Below, one piece after another: positions 4,728-5,402 of a stretch of 5,402 nucleotides of DNA. Made by a program: the position numbers and the translations under genes. Source of the DNA: Methylotenera sp. (GTDB lineage Bacteria > Pseudomonadota > Gammaproteobacteria > Burkholderiales > Methylophilaceae); the NCBI GenBank assembly GCA_027310735.1, contig DAIDAH010000182.1, positions 1 to 5,402 of the forward strand, read 5' to 3'. Numbering within the stretch: position 1 is the stretch's first letter; every line of letters starts with the position of its first letter. The notes under the pieces are model-generated. The model worked only from the letters and a program-made list of their open reading frames with translations, ran no database searches and was not told where the DNA came from.

Positions 4728-5402
4728 TTAGATGCGTTCAATCAAATCAAGCGCATCACCAATATTATTGATTAATGCATTCACTGCGCAGGCATCGATT
4801 TTCCGCCCTTGGTTGTAACCATAAGGGATGGTAAATATGTAGCAACCTGCGTTACTTGCAGCCGCCACGTCTGTTTTAGAATCGCCAATCAGCAGCGTAT
4901 TTGCTACAGCAACGCCTAATTTTTCACAGATATAAAGAATCTGGTCAGGGTCAGGCTTCTTTTTAGACAAAGTATCGCCCGACACTACCATCTCAAAGTA
5001 CTGCAACAGATCATTGACCGCCAACAACGGCATAGTAAAGCTTGCCGGCTTATTGGTCACACACGCTAAACGATAACCAGCCTCTTTGAGCGCCTGCACA
5101 CCTGCAACCACGTGCGGATACGGTCTGCTTTCTGCTACATTCTGCGCATAATATTTAAAGAACAAATCATGCGCTTTCGCAAACAACGTTGCATCTGGCT
5201 CGCCATCAAGTTCACCAGTTAAGCAACGTTTAATGAGTATAGCCGCGCCTTCTCCAATGTAAGACTCAATCTGCGCTTGACTCAATACTGGCATACCAAG
5301 GTCTACCAGCATACGCCCAGCTGCTCGTGCCAACTCTGGCGCAGAGTGCACCAGAGTGCCATCAAGATCAATCATGATGGCACTGACTTTGAGCTTTTGC
5401 TC
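4728..5402 (-). CDS. gph: Phosphoglycolate phosphatase, HAD superfamily (5' end beyond the window)
   Basis: A HAD-family hydrolase that dephosphorylates 2-phosphoglycolate. Counting from the internal Met at 5375, motif I is DLDGT (D3 nucleophile, D5 acid/base), motif II is T107 in VTNKP, the lysine of motif III is K140 in KKKPDPD, and motif IV is GDSKTD at 164-169. The segment between motifs I and II forms the helical cap. The frame stays open to the edge: EQKLKVSAI precedes that Met. Gph proteins usually have about ten residues before MIDLDGT, so the true start is probably just past base 5402 and the Met at 5375 is internal. The C terminus is LIERI with stop TAA at 4728. gph next to trpE is an order I recall from betaproteobacteria (rpe-gph-trpE). 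Other HAD phosphatases are possible, but the context favours Gph. Confidence 0.9.
   Translation of the reverse strand, partial: EQKLKVSAIMIDLDGTLVHSAPELARAAGRMLVDLGMPVLSQAQIESYIGEGAAILIKRCLTGELDGEPDATLFAKAHDLFFKYYAQNVAESRPYPHVVAGVQALKEAGYRLACVTNKPASFTMPLLAVNDLLQYFEMVVSGDTLSKKKPDPDQILYICEKLGVAVANTLLIGDSKTDVAAASNAGCYIFTIPYGYNQGRKIDACAVNALINNIGDALDLIERI

Overview
The window looks like chromosomal DNA from a methylotrophic betaproteobacterium, most likely family Methylophilaceae (Methylotenera/Methylovorus-like). The reasons are moderate G+C by eye, an accC-prmA-zinc-ribbon gene order and a gph-trpE order that I associate with betaproteobacteria, and a PqqA peptide of the Methylophilaceae type. 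The taxonomic call is inference from remembered family sequences; no search was run.

Layout. Plus strand: the 3' end of accC (1-163), prmA (188-1084), and a zinc-ribbon/DUF3426 membrane protein gene overlapping prmA (1072-1893). A 133-base spacer with nested inverted repeats follows. Next comes a very small gene, pqqA (2027-2098, 23 codons plus stop), with its own strong Shine-Dalgarno, a 3' hairpin (2110-2136) and a symmetric terminator (2143-2169). Minus strand, read from the right edge: gph (4728 to beyond 5402, 5' end cut by the window), a 16-codon Trp-rich leader ORF (4649-4699), trpE (3119-4600), and an oxyR-type LysR regulator (2194-3093). The oxyR end converges on pqqA across the shared terminator.

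How the parts work together. accC, prmA and the zinc-ribbon gene are tightly packed housekeeping genes. gph, trpE and oxyR run in one direction with short gaps, so gph/trpE/oxyR read-through is plausible. The trpE upstream gap carries a leader peptide (Trp-Arg-Trp-Trp), suggesting tryptophan-responsive control of trpE and perhaps oxyR. pqqA makes the precursor peptide of the PQQ cofactor used by methanol dehydrogenases, but no pqqB/C/D/E gene is next to it.

The two items most worth attention are the orphan pqqA and the trp leader ORF, both easily missed because they are very short. No mobile element, CRISPR array, tRNA or rRNA was seen.
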